Part shown: piece by piece, positions 37,982-47,002 of the stretch | How positions within the stretch are numbered: position 1 is the first letter of the stretch | Layout: every line of letters starts with the position of its first letter | Assembly: GCA_964387025.1 (NCBI GenBank) | Contig: CAYLUZ010000011.1 | Span: forward strand, 7,513-71,512 | DNA from: PNON01 sp964387025 | GTDB lineage: Bacteria > Chloroflexota > Anaerolineae > Anaerolineales > Anaerolineaceae | Reading direction: 5' to 3' | DNA length: 64,000 bases | Program-made: the position numbers and the translations under genes | The notes under the pieces: generated by a model | The model's input: the letters and a program-made list of their open reading frames with translations, nothing else | What the model was told of the DNA's origin: nothing | Databases searched by the model: none

Positions 37982-38998
37982 ATGGTTGAAGAAAGACAGA
38001 AGCTCATTCAAGTCACAAATTTGCGAAAATATTTTCCCATTCGCCAAGGCACCTTTGGAACATCAAAAAAGGTCGTTAAAGCGGTGGATGATGTTAGTTT
38101 TTTCATTTACAGAGGTGAAACATTTGGTTTGGTGGGCGAAAGTGGATCCGGTAAAACTACCACCGGGCGTTTGATATTGCGAGGTTATGAACCTACTTCT
38201 GGTGAAACTATTTATCATTTAGAAGGGCGTGAACCTCTGGATGTTGCGAAATTGAACCGTAAAGACCTTTGGGATTTTCGTAAGCATGCACAAATGATAT
38301 TTCAAGATCCTTACTCCTCGTTGAACCCGCGTATGACCGTGCGGGATATCATTGCTGAACCGCTTATTGCTACACACTCAGCTCAAGGCGAGGAAGTATC
38401 TACAAGGATCAAAGAAACTGCAGGACGTTGCCAGATCAGCATTGAACATTTGCGCCGATATCCACATGCTTTTAGTGGAGGTCAACGTCAAAGAATTGGT
38501 ATTGCCCGGGCTTTGGTTCTTCGACCTGAATTTATCGTTTGTGATGAACCGGTTTCCGCATTGGATGTTTCCATTCAAGCTCAGATATTAAATTTATTAA
38601 AAGATCTTCAATCTGAATTAAATCTTACCTATCTTTTTATTGCCCACGACCTGAGTGTTGTTGAACATATCTGCAACAGAGTTGGTGTGATGTACCTGGG
38701 CCGGTTGGTGGAAATGGCTGAGACGGATGAACTATTCTATAATCCATTGCACCCATACACAGAAGCATTAATGTCCGCAATTCCGGCTGCAGACCCGGAA
38801 TTGGTAATGAAGCCAATAATGTTGAGTGGTGAAATTCCAAGCCCTATAGATCCTCCTTCAGGATGCTCTTTTCATCCACGATGTAAATATGCTCAGGATA
38901 TTTGTAAAACTGATCGCCCCGAGTGGATTGAGGAAAAACCTGGTCATTTTTCTTCATGCCACTTTTCGAAGGAATTGTCCCTCAAAGGATTTGCATAG
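37982..38998 (+). CDS. ABC transporter ATP-binding protein (DppF/OppF-like)
   Basis: A 338-aa partner ATPase: Walker A (GLVGESGSGKTTTGR), Q-loop (MIFQDPYSSLNPRMTV), signature (FSGGQRQRIGIARAL), Walker B (FIVCDEPVSALDVS) and the cysteine-bearing C-terminal motif GCSFHPRCKYAQDICKT. It closes the operon begun at 32573 and is followed by a perfect-stem terminator. Confidence 0.93.
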   Translation: MVEERQKLIQVTNLRKYFPIRQGTFGTSKKVVKAVDDVSFFIYRGETFGLVGESGSGKTTTGRLILRGYEPTSGETIYHLEGREPLDVAKLNRKDLWDFRKHAQMIFQDPYSSLNPRMTVRDIIAEPLIATHSAQGEEVSTRIKETAGRCQISIEHLRRYPHAFSGGQRQRIGIARALVLRPEFIVCDEPVSALDVSIQAQILNLLKDLQSELNLTYLFIAHDLSVVEHICNRVGVMYLGRLVEMAETDELFYNPLHPYTEALMSAIPAADPELVMKPIMLSGEIPSPIDPPSGCSFHPRCKYAQDICKTDRPEWIEEKPGHFSSCHFSKELSLKGFA

Positions 38999-39042
38999 TT
39001 AATTTCATATTATACGTTTTTGGGATAAGAAAATTTCACTAA

Positions 39043-39084
39043 CAAATACTAGCTGGACAGTATTCTCCAGCTAGTATTTGTTTA
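39043..39084. terminator. Rho-independent terminator, probably bidirectional
   Basis: CAAATACTAGCTGG (39043-39056) and CCAGCTAGTATTTG (39067-39080) form a perfect 14-bp stem with a 10-nt loop, followed by T-rich sequence. It lies between the convergent OppF-like and GDPD-3 genes. Confidence 0.85.
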
Positions 39085-39129
39085 TTATTAATTGGCTCTC
39101 TTAAGTAAAGAGTATCAACTCATATAACC

Positions 39130-39165
39130 AAGTTATATTGCATCCACAAGTTATATTGCATCCAC
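39130..39165 (+). repeat. 18-bp tandem duplication at the 3' end of GDPD-3
   Basis: AAGTTATATTGCATCCAC occurs twice back to back (39130-39147, 39148-39165). Read on the minus strand it duplicates the last codons of GDPD-3 (Leu-Val-Asp-Ala-Ile) and its stop, so the second copy lies after the stop and does not change the protein. Confidence 0.85.
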
Positions 39166-39918
39166 AAGTTTTCTCGCCACCTCGGGATTATCGCCCATAA
39201 TGCCATCAACTCCGAAAGCGATCACCTGTTCAATTTCACTTCTTTCGAATGGATTCCATGACCACATTGCAATCCCCGCTGTATGCAAACCATCCACAGC
39301 TTTTTTATCTAAAGTATGAAAATCAGAAAGCATGATAGGTGAATTCAAAATATTAGCCTGTTTTATGGCTTCCGGGAGGTTGAATTTACTATCATCTGGT
39401 AAGCGTTCTCTGGTTATGACCAATTCTGGGCATAACTGCCTCGCAACAGCACAGGCTTCTGGATAGTATGAAGAGATGCTCGCCCACTCGAATGCATTGT
39501 ACTTTTTTAACAAATCCATTAGTTTTTGGGCTATTATTTTTGCCCGTTCTACTTCACCGCCTTTTATTTCAAAACACATTTTTATGCCTGTTTCAATAGC
39601 AAGATTAATTGCCTCTTCCGTTGTTGGAATCGTCGCACCCTTGATATATGGCCTAAAATGATATCCGGCATCAAGAAGTTGTATATCACTAAGTGTGTGG
39701 TCATGGACATATCCTGTCCCGTTGGTTGTTCTTTCCAGACGATGGTCATGGATCATGACCAATTCCCCATCGCAGGTCATGTTGATATCCAACTCGAGCA
39801 TATCAGCTCCAGCTTCAATTGCTTTGCGATAGGCTAAGATCGTGTTTTCTGGTGCCACCACCGAATAGCCCCGATGGGCAATCACTAATGGTTTTTCAGG
39901 ACGGACCCAAGGGTTCAT
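39151..39918 (-). CDS. Glycerophosphodiester phosphodiesterase (GDPD-3)
   Basis: A 255-aa GDPD with IAHRGYSVVAPENT, DMLELDINMTCDGELV and IHDHRLERTTNGTG as catalytic segments. It belongs to a different subgroup from GDPD-1/2 and is closest to the adjacent GDPD-4 (39938), from which it is 19 bp downstream, so both are in one operon, presumably after a tandem duplication. The lack of a signal peptide places it in the cytoplasm. Confidence 0.9.
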   Translation of the reverse strand: MNPWVRPEKPLVIAHRGYSVVAPENTILAYRKAIEAGADMLELDINMTCDGELVMIHDHRLERTTNGTGYVHDHTLSDIQLLDAGYHFRPYIKGATIPTTEEAINLAIETGIKMCFEIKGGEVERAKIIAQKLMDLLKKYNAFEWASISSYYPEACAVARQLCPELVITRERLPDDSKFNLPEAIKQANILNSPIMLSDFHTLDKKAVDGLHTAGIAMWSWNPFERSEIEQVIAFGVDGIMGDNPEVARKLVDAI

Positions 39919-39937
39919 TATTTTTCCTTTCCTATAA

Positions 39938-40720
39938 TTAAGCTGGATTGCAAAGTTGATTTACTAATTTTACTGCCAGAGTTGGGTCATCTCCCATCAC
40001 ACCGTCAGCCCCTGTTTTGATGGCAGGAACAATCTCTTCTTCGGTGGTTGTAGGCCAGGCCCAAAGCGCTATACCCTCTTCACGCATAGCTTTTAGTATA
40101 TTTGGATAAAGATATTTATAGTGTATTTGAAGCACATTTGATTTCAAATACCTTACCTGCCTAAATGCTTCATCCAGATCCGGTTCAACATCGTCCGGTA
40201 TTCTTTCCGGAGCTAGCATCAATTGTGGAGCCATTTTTTTGGCTTCTGCCAGTGATTCATGGAAATAAGATGACATAAATGCCCATTCAAAAGCATCTTC
40301 TTTCCTGAGTGTCTCAACTAAACGAGTGGAAATTTCCAATGCGCGATCAGTGTTTCCACCTTTCACCTCAAAACACATATATATATTATTCTTCTGACCA
40401 AATTGAACAGCTTCCTCCAATGTAGGTATCTTTTCTCCGGCATATTTCTTATCGAACCAGGATCCTGCATCAGCTTTACGTAGCTCATCTACTGTATACT
40501 CGTGCACTTTCCCCGTAATGTCAGTCGTACGCCCAAGCTTCCAATCATGGATAATAACCAGGTGTCCGTCTTTAGTAATATTTACATCCGTCTCGATCAT
40601 TTCAGCTCCGACTTCTTTCGCCAACTCATATGCGACAAGAGTATTTTCCGGAGCAAGTATTCCATGCCCCCTGTGAGCAATTACTAATGGTCTTTTCTCG
40701 CGTATCCAAGCATTTGACAT
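39938..40720 (-). CDS. Glycerophosphodiester phosphodiesterase (GDPD-4)
   Basis: A 260-aa GDPD: PLVIAHRGHGILAPENT, EMIETDVNITKDGHLV and IIHDWKLGRTTD provide the catalytic residues. The ATG at 40720 is placed behind GGGAGA; the longer frame (from 40777) has no ribosome site. It heads a two-gene operon with GDPD-3. No copy of the GntR operator is visible upstream, so these two may be regulated differently from GDPD-1/2. Confidence 0.88.
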   Translation of the reverse strand: MSNAWIREKRPLVIAHRGHGILAPENTLVAYELAKEVGAEMIETDVNITKDGHLVIIHDWKLGRTTDITGKVHEYTVDELRKADAGSWFDKKYAGEKIPTLEEAVQFGQKNNIYMCFEVKGGNTDRALEISTRLVETLRKEDAFEWAFMSSYFHESLAEAKKMAPQLMLAPERIPDDVEPDLDEAFRQVRYLKSNVLQIHYKYLYPNILKAMREEGIALWAWPTTTEEEIVPAIKTGADGVMGDDPTLAVKLVNQLCNPA

Positions 40721-41101
40721 TGTCATCTCCCATTTTTGTTTGTAAGCAGGATCTCTATACTGGTTATGTATAAGCAATTATATATTTAACCTAACCATTC
40801 CTCAAAATAACTTACTGCCTTAAAGATATTATCTGAAGTTAGCCTCTAATAATTAGATATTCATATCCATTTAATTCTTCCCATATTCTAATTCCTCTTA
40901 TAAAATTGAGTTTAGTAATTGGTCTTTGCACGGAAATTTTTCACGTTTGAATTTCCACAGAGATGTAAAAAACCAGATTCTTTCAAACAAAACTCCTTTA
41001 CCATAGGTGGTATCTACTATGCGCAGTAATTGATTTTCGTAACACTTATATTTTTCCTCTGGGAGTAAGACAATAATCATTTTATAAAGATTGGAGCAAT
41101 T
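40721..41101. other. Divergent intergenic region between GDPD-4 and the GpsA-like gene
   Basis: A 381-bp AT-rich gap that must contain both promoters. No confident -35/-10 pair was found. It includes CTATGCGCA at 41017-41025, a 9-mer also found upstream of the genes at 13865 and 24119. Confidence 0.4.
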
Positions 41102-42172
41102 ATGACAAAAATCGCGATCGTAGGTGCTGGTTTAATGGGCTCTGCTACCTCATTCCCATTATCGGATAATGGACATAATGTCCGGTTGGTTGGCACCCAT
41201 CTTGATTATGACACCATTCAAAGTTGTAAAGAAATGAACTACCATCCGCGGCTTAAACGACAGCTCGCTCCGAATGTAACACCTTATTATATTGAGGAAA
41301 TTGCAGAAGCATTGGATGGGGTGGAAGTTATCCTTAGCGGGGTGAATTCTTTGGGTGTTCACTGGATGGGGAAAACATTAGGTCCGTATCTTCAACCAGG
41401 ACAGACAATTATTGCAATTACCAAGGGACTCGAAGTGGATATAAATGGAAATTTATCCATACTGCCTGATGTATTACGGAGTGAGTTACCCCGAACTATA
41501 CAAGATCAAATTTCCTATGCAGCAGTTGGAGGACCTTGTATTGCGGGAGAGTTAGCTGGTCGGCGTAACAGCCTGGTTGTATTTGGTTCACGAGACCCGG
41601 TAACAGTAAATAATTTGGCAAACATTTTTCGTACTTCTTATTATCATATTTGGACAACAACCGATCTTATCGGCCTTGAGATCTGTGCCGCATTAAAAAA
41701 TGCATATACTCTCGCTGTCGGATTTGCTTCAGGTTTGTTAGAAAAATCAGGCGGAGTAGATAGCTCTGGAGCATATATGCATAATCTGGCTGCAGGTGTA
41801 TTTGGCGAAAGTGCTACAGAAATATATAAAGTATTACAACTTTCTGGTGCAAATCCATCATTTGCTTACGGGTTACCAGGAGTAGGAGATATGTATGTAA
41901 CCTGTATGGGTGGTAGAACCGTTAAATTGGGTAAGTTGATCGGAGAAGGAAATAGTTATTCTAAAGCAAGAATGATTATGGCAGGAGAAACACTTGAAGC
42001 AGCAGAAATTATTCGTGTAATGGGAGATGCATTACCGGTAATGGAATCCAAGGGGCTTATCACTGCCATGGACCTACCATTAATGCGTTTTTTAATCGAC
42101 ACAATTGTGAGCAATAAAACACTAGAAGTTCCAATTGAAAAGTTTTTCGGTGGTTTACAAATACTTCAGTAG
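41102..42172 (+). CDS. NAD(P)-dependent glycerol-3-phosphate dehydrogenase-like protein (GpsA-like)
   Basis: A 356-aa protein of the GpsA family. The Rossmann motif IAIVGAGLMGSATSFPL, the segment AVGGPCIAGELAGRRNSLVV and the catalytic-lysine region ICAALKNAYTLAVGFASGLL match G3P dehydrogenase, which interconverts G3P and dihydroxyacetone phosphate. In this catabolic setting it would oxidise G3P released by the GDPDs. The N-terminal part is less typical (RLVGTHLDYDTI instead of an Arg-rich NADP pocket), so a related 2-hydroxy-phosphate substrate is possible. The URO-D gene starts 11 bp downstream. Confidence 0.82.
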   Translation: MTKIAIVGAGLMGSATSFPLSDNGHNVRLVGTHLDYDTIQSCKEMNYHPRLKRQLAPNVTPYYIEEIAEALDGVEVILSGVNSLGVHWMGKTLGPYLQPGQTIIAITKGLEVDINGNLSILPDVLRSELPRTIQDQISYAAVGGPCIAGELAGRRNSLVVFGSRDPVTVNNLANIFRTSYYHIWTTTDLIGLEICAALKNAYTLAVGFASGLLEKSGGVDSSGAYMHNLAAGVFGESATEIYKVLQLSGANPSFAYGLPGVGDMYVTCMGGRTVKLGKLIGEGNSYSKARMIMAGETLEAAEIIRVMGDALPVMESKGLITAMDLPLMRFLIDTIVSNKTLEVPIEKFFGGLQILQ

Positions 42173-42183
42173 AAAGATTATAA

Positions 42184-43263
42184 ATGCAATCATCCCTGAA
42201 TCAACCTCCATTCGCCCCATTTCAAAAAGGCCGTGATCTTTATAACCGCGCTTTGATCGGTCCAGTTGAGCGCAATCCGGTTTTCGCTCAAATTCATGAG
42301 TTTACCGCCCATGAATTACACATCCCTAAAAGCATTTTTTATACACGACCAGATATTCGGATTCCAGCCCTTCTTGGAGTACAGGCAAAATATGACCTGG
42401 ACCTCCCCCTATCAACTTATGATGTGTACAACATCGAGGCAGAAAGTCTTGGACAATCAATTATCCTAAGTGATGATTGCATGCCTGACATTGACCGGTC
42501 TCACATGCTGATTCAGGATAAATCTGATATCCGCAAAATAAAGACGCCAAATTTTGAATCATCTGGTCGATTTCGTAATGTGGTTGAGGGAGTTCAGTTA
42601 TTTAGTTCTTTAACAGGATTCGAACCTGGTTTGGAGTTTTGTGCCCCATTTTCTCTGGTGGCTAATATTAGAGGAATAGAAAATTTTATTACGGATATTT
42701 ATACCGATCCTGAATTTGCGCGGGATTTGATGAATAAAGTGACGGAGGAAGTCATTGCTCCTTATATTATTTTCCTTAATAAACTATTTCCGAACGTGAG
42801 CAAGTTTGGTGGTGCAGATGCGACTGCATCTTTTCCAATAATTAATTACAAAATTCTTGAAAACTGGTGTGCTGCCCCAATACTCAGATTACGAGAACTT
42901 ACTGGCTTGGATGTTTATGTTGGGAACTGGGTTGGAGAACGATATCTAAAGAATCCCATTCAAATGCTTGATTTAAAATTAAAAGTTGCGTCAACCACAA
43001 TTCAGGGCCAGGATCCTGATGTAGAAGCCTTAGGCCCTGAATTTTTCAAAAATTTTGCAGAAAAATCAAATATACCTTTGGTTTTGGGTGTTGGAGCGGC
43101 TTTTCTTGCTCAAGCCACTCCCGATCAGGTAATTGAAAGAGTCAAGCACTATGTTGAAGTAGGTAAAGCGGGTGGAAAATTTGTATTGTATTTATGCAAC
43201 ATCAGCGCTGCAACTCCTCCCGAAAATATTCGAGCTGCTATAGAAACTGCTCATACTTTTTGA
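42184..43263 (+). CDS. Uroporphyrinogen-decarboxylase-like (URO-D) protein
   Basis: A 359-aa URO-D superfamily protein, the third in the window. It has GLEFCAPFSLVANIRGIENF, FGGADATASFPIINYKILE and the C-terminal PLVLGVGAAFLAQATPDQVI and FVLYLCNISAATPPENIRAA typical of the barrel end. It follows the GpsA-like gene by 11 bp and is probably co-transcribed with it. Role unknown; heme synthesis is unlikely in this setting. Confidence 0.78.
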   Translation: MQSSLNQPPFAPFQKGRDLYNRALIGPVERNPVFAQIHEFTAHELHIPKSIFYTRPDIRIPALLGVQAKYDLDLPLSTYDVYNIEAESLGQSIILSDDCMPDIDRSHMLIQDKSDIRKIKTPNFESSGRFRNVVEGVQLFSSLTGFEPGLEFCAPFSLVANIRGIENFITDIYTDPEFARDLMNKVTEEVIAPYIIFLNKLFPNVSKFGGADATASFPIINYKILENWCAAPILRLRELTGLDVYVGNWVGERYLKNPIQMLDLKLKVASTTIQGQDPDVEALGPEFFKNFAEKSNIPLVLGVGAAFLAQATPDQVIERVKHYVEVGKAGGKFVLYLCNISAATPPENIRAAIETAHTF

Positions 43264-43280
43264 GGTTTTTAAATTATATG

Positions 43281-43318
43281 AAAGATAATTCCTGAAATAA
43301 ATTTCAGGAATTATCTTT
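43281..43318. terminator. Bidirectional terminator between URO-D and RpiB-like genes
   Basis: AAAGATAATTCCTGAAAT (43281-43298) pairs perfectly with ATTTCAGGAATTATCTTT (43301-43318), loop of 2 bases; A- and T-rich flanks suit termination in both directions. Confidence 0.85.
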
Positions 43319-43325
43319 TCTCCCG

Positions 43326-43790
43326 TTATGAACCTTTGTTGTATTTTTTTTCAATTTCAACGATCTTATCAGTCTTTCGCGTGGATTGTCCGCCTTGAAA
43401 TTCTGATACAAGCCATATATCGATCAATGATTTTGCCAATGCAACACCAATAGTTAATGCGCCAAATGTAATTATTTGTGCATTGTTACTTTTTCGTGCT
43501 CTTTCAGCAGAATAACTGTCACTTACGTTGGCGGCGTAGACTCCTGGAACTTTATTAGCTGTGATTGCCATACCGATTCCAGTACCACAAATTAAAATAC
43601 CTCTTTCATTTTTTCCATTAATAATAGACTCGGCCACTTTTAATCCGGTGTCCGGATAATCAATATCCTCATTTAAATTCACACCGAAATCATCTATTTC
43701 AACTTTGACAAGAGATTGATTTTGTAGATGCTCTACCAGACTTTGTTTTAATGAATATCCTAAATTGTCAGATCCTATGGCGATTTTCAT
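43326..43790 (-). CDS. RpiB/LacAB-family sugar-phosphate isomerase
   Basis: A 154-aa isomerase: GSDNLGYSLKQSLVEHL at the start, the active-site ILICGTGIGMAITANKVPGV (Cys and the oxyanion GTG loop) and YSAERARKSNNAQIITFG. Family members interconvert ribose-5-P/ribulose-5-P or allose/galactose-6-phosphates. The length and motifs are complete. It lies at the edge of the catabolic cluster, downstream of the TIM-barrel isomerase at 43916. Confidence 0.9.
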   Translation of the reverse strand: MKIAIGSDNLGYSLKQSLVEHLQNQSLVKVEIDDFGVNLNEDIDYPDTGLKVAESIINGKNERGILICGTGIGMAITANKVPGVYAANVSDSYSAERARKSNNAQIITFGALTIGVALAKSLIDIWLVSEFQGGQSTRKTDKIVEIEKKYNKGS

Positions 43791-43915
43791 AATACTCCTT
43801 GAATATCTTAAACCTCGTTTTGCAATGGTGTCAAAACTGTATTCCTAGAGATCGAATTCAAAATGGATCATACGATCAACACTCTCAAAATAATCATTTT
43901 GCTTCAGCAACTGGG

Positions 43916-44920
43916 TTATTTTTTTGATGCAAAGGCAGCATCAAAAGCAATATCTGATGATGTAAAGTCTTGCGATTTGATCATCTTAAGTGCCTCAGGT
44001 GCCCCCCATTCACGGTTCATACCACTATCTTCCCACTCGATGGATAGCGGCCCCTGGTAACCAAACCTGTTCAATGCGCGGATAAGTCGATCCCATTTTA
44101 CGTCACCATGACCCGGGGACACAAAGTCCCATCCTCGGCGATGATCTCCAAAGTCCAGATGCCCACCAAGTATACTATTCTTCCCGTTTAATTGAATTCT
44201 GGAATCCTTAACATGAACATGGTAAATATATTTTCCAAATTCGTTTATGAATTCAACAGGGTCTATGAATTGATGAATAAAGTGAGATGGATCAAAATTA
44301 AAACCGAAGGAAGGGTGAAACTTTAGGGCTTCCAATGCCCGTTGGGAAGTGACCAGATCATATGCAATTTCTGTTGGGTGAACTTCAAGAGCGAATTTGA
44401 TCCCATTTTCCTTGAAAACATCCAGAATCGGAAGCCACATATCAGCAAAGAATTTGTAGCCCCTATTTATCATATCCTGGTTGGTGGGAGGGAAAAAATA
44501 TAAGTTCTTCCAAACCGGACTACCTGTAAAGCCATTAACTATCTTTACTCCCATCATTTTCGCTGCAACAGCGGTATCTTTCAGTTCTTGCTGTGCTCTA
44601 GAACGTACACCATTAGGAGACCCATCACCCCATAAACGATCAGGCAGCACTTCCCGATGTCGTTCATCGATTGGATCATCAGCGACGCATTGTCCAACAA
44701 GGTGTGCACTAATTGCATAGCATTTGAGATTATATTTGTCGAGGATGTCCCAACGGCTTTTGATATACCCATCACTAACTAATGCTTTATCAACTTCAAA
44801 ATGATCCCCCCAGCATGCCAGTTCCAGTCCATCAAATCCCCAAGCGCTGGCTTTCTTAGCGACTTCTTCCAACGGTAGGTCAGCCCATTGCCCGGTAAAT
44901 AGTGTAATCGGTCTGCTCAT
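43916..44920 (-). CDS. Sugar phosphate isomerase/epimerase (TIM barrel)
   Basis: A 334-aa xylose-isomerase-like TIM barrel: WGFDGLELACWGDHFEVDKA near the start, IKFALEVHPTEIAYD (Glu), FGFNFDPSHFIHQFID (Asp, His), IYHVHVKDSRIQL (His) and PLSIEWEDSGMNREWG (Glu). This is the inositol-catabolism-type IolE/IolI-like group. The ATG at 44920 follows GAAAGGA; a TTG two codons upstream is less likely. The next gene, RpiB-like, is 125 bp downstream and may share its transcript. Confidence 0.88.
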   Translation of the reverse strand: MSRPITLFTGQWADLPLEEVAKKASAWGFDGLELACWGDHFEVDKALVSDGYIKSRWDILDKYNLKCYAISAHLVGQCVADDPIDERHREVLPDRLWGDGSPNGVRSRAQQELKDTAVAAKMMGVKIVNGFTGSPVWKNLYFFPPTNQDMINRGYKFFADMWLPILDVFKENGIKFALEVHPTEIAYDLVTSQRALEALKFHPSFGFNFDPSHFIHQFIDPVEFINEFGKYIYHVHVKDSRIQLNGKNSILGGHLDFGDHRRGWDFVSPGHGDVKWDRLIRALNRFGYQGPLSIEWEDSGMNREWGAPEALKMIKSQDFTSSDIAFDAAFASKK

Positions 44921-45181
44921 AATCAAATCCTTTCAATATATTATTAAGAATCAATGTTCTAAAATAGTTCTATTTTTAGCTTAGCTAATTCATGATGGAG
45001 AATCCGTTGCAAAAAATAACTATATATATGACCTTTCGCAAATGTACCTTGATTTGGTCATTTTTATCAAGAACTGTCAATCAAGTTAAGTGACCAAACC
45101 TATCTTAATATGAAATCTAAATGCTGAAAAGTCATTTTTTCAGCTACAACATAGTATTCCTTATGGATTATAATCCAGCCT

Positions 45182-46210
45182 ATGTTAATTAATCGAATAT
45201 TTAAAACACTGTTATTCTCTGTCGTGATTGTCATAAATATTTTTCCTATACAAGCCTATGCGCAAGAAACAAGCCCTGTGGATAAGCTAATTGTATATAT
45301 CAATGCTTATAGAGAATCCAAAGACCTGGGAATATTAACCCCTAACCCCCACTTAATGGCTGCTGCCCAGGCTCAAGCAGATTACCTGGCAAAAACATAT
45401 AATATTGACAAAGGCGGAGATGGAAGTATTGGAGAACGCCAAACATCCCCAAAGGACCGGGCTTACCAGTATGGCTATGCTCCCTGGGAACAGTATGAAG
45501 TTGTTGAAAACTGGATAGTTTTAAATAAAGATTATCCATTGGAAAATGTCTTAACTAATGATTGGTGGCGGAAAGAATATCAGCAAAAGAATTTCCTGGA
45601 TGGATGGGGCTATACAAATAAAGACATTGGCGTAGGTATCGCCCAACAAGGCAGTGTCGTATTCTATATTGTTGATATTGGATACACATTTGCCTCAGCA
45701 GGTATGATCATGTCGACTAATGAGGCAGGAGAAGTCTTTTCTTATACTCCGGTGCTTACATCCACCCCAAACCCAGATGGATCTATAATTCACATTGTCA
45801 AAGAAGGCGAAAGTTTGTTATTAATTGCACTTTCTTATAATGTCCCGTTACAAACAATAAGGGAGTTCAACGGGTTTACAACACAAGGGGTCATCATCGT
45901 TCCAGGACAACAAATTGTAATAAGAAAATCATTTTCAGACACATCTACTGGTCAGGCAAATATAACCTCTACAAGTCAACCTTCTTCCACTGCAACAACT
46001 GCACCATCATTCACTCCACGACCTCCAACGACAGCAACACCTTCCCCGACCCCCATTCCACTTACTGCTACATCCACACCTACACCAACACCTTCTTTTA
46101 TTAGTCAGGTTTCACTAGGCGGAGTCGGGCTATTTATATTTTTTTTGGGAGTTGTAGGCTTGGTAATAATGTTAATAATTTCCAGTCGACGGTCAAAAAA
46201 TCAGCAATAA
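45182..46210 (+). CDS. CAP-domain and LysM surface protein with C-terminal membrane anchor
   Basis: A 342-aa exported protein. The signal peptide (about residues 1-29, ending AYAQE), a CAP-like domain (about 30-175, with NPHLMAAAQAQADYLAKTYN), a LysM motif (about 200-250, IIHIVKEGESLLLIALSYN through VIIVPGQQIVI), a Thr/Pro/Ser-rich linker (about 255-300) and one transmembrane helix (about 308-332) are visible. LysM should bind peptidoglycan-like glycans; CAP proteins act outside the cell in undefined roles. No sortase signal is present. It lies alone between unrelated genes. Confidence 0.85.
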   Translation: MLINRIFKTLLFSVVIVINIFPIQAYAQETSPVDKLIVYINAYRESKDLGILTPNPHLMAAAQAQADYLAKTYNIDKGGDGSIGERQTSPKDRAYQYGYAPWEQYEVVENWIVLNKDYPLENVLTNDWWRKEYQQKNFLDGWGYTNKDIGVGIAQQGSVVFYIVDIGYTFASAGMIMSTNEAGEVFSYTPVLTSTPNPDGSIIHIVKEGESLLLIALSYNVPLQTIREFNGFTTQGVIIVPGQQIVIRKSFSDTSTGQANITSTSQPSSTATTAPSFTPRPPTTATPSPTPIPLTATSTPTPTPSFISQVSLGGVGLFIFFLGVVGLVIMLIISSRRSKNQQ

Positions 46211-46480
46211 AATGGATATATGGTTTTATATCAAAATCATCTGATTCAAATTTGATTGCTTAATTATAGTTAATACAAATAGGAATTATTAATATGTTAT
46301 TTATTGTTTACTTTGGATGCTGACGTAAACGATTTGTCTTTCGTTGATGTCTGCCTATCGTCTTGAGTCATATCATAACTGAACAGATGTTAAATATTCC
46401 AATCTCAAACAATTATCACATTCATGAAGGCATCCAAAGAATTATTTCAAAATCCCAATTTGATTGGCTAAACTAGAGAA

Positions 46481-47002
46481 TTGGATTTTACCTTGAAAAC
46501 ACGCTTCATAATTATTATGGGCGTTACCGGTAGTGGGAAAACAACAATCGGTAAACCTCTTGCGGATAGATTGGGGTGGGATTTCTATGATGCGGATGAC
46601 TTTCATTCAAGCGCGAATATTACTAAAATGACAAATGGGATCCCATTAACTGACGAAGATCGCCTGCCATGGCTTTTATTACTCAGGTCGAAGATAACAG
46701 ATTGTTTGGAAAATGGGCACCCTGGTATTCTAGCCTGTTCTGCCCTCAAAGAGAGCTATCGACAAATATTGTTATCAAACGACGTAGAAATTCAAATTGT
46801 ATATCTAAAGGCTAGTATTGCTTTGGTCTGGTCTCGAATCACGACACGCGTAGATCATTTTATGCGGCCATCCTTGCTCCAGAGCCAATTCGATACTTTA
46901 GAAGAACCAAAGAATGCCATCTTTATGGATGTTGGATACTCAGTTGACATTATTGTTGATGAATTAATAAAAACATTGGAGGGACCAACACAAGATAGAT
47001 AA
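46481..47002 (+). CDS. Gluconokinase (GntK-like)
   Basis: A 173-aa P-loop kinase: IIMGVTGSGKTTIGKPLADR (Walker A), FYDADDFHSSANITKMTNGI and LLRSKITDC. The family phosphorylates gluconate to 6-phosphogluconate with ATP, and the length (about 170 aa) is standard. The reading frame begins at a TTG (46481) with a weak ribosome site; the ATG at 46516 inside the frame would remove only the first residues before the P-loop, so the start is uncertain. No gluconate transporter lies nearby. Confidence 0.85.
   Translation: MDFTLKTRFIIIMGVTGSGKTTIGKPLADRLGWDFYDADDFHSSANITKMTNGIPLTDEDRLPWLLLLRSKITDCLENGHPGILACSALKESYRQILLSNDVEIQIVYLKASIALVWSRITTRVDHFMRPSLLQSQFDTLEEPKNAIFMDVGYSVDIIVDELIKTLEGPTQDR

Noticed and set aside
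10641..43263. The URO-D genes as heme-biosynthesis hemE
   Set aside because: Three paralogs of differing lengths lie inside catabolic clusters with no other heme genes, so a methyltransferase-like or unknown role fits better.
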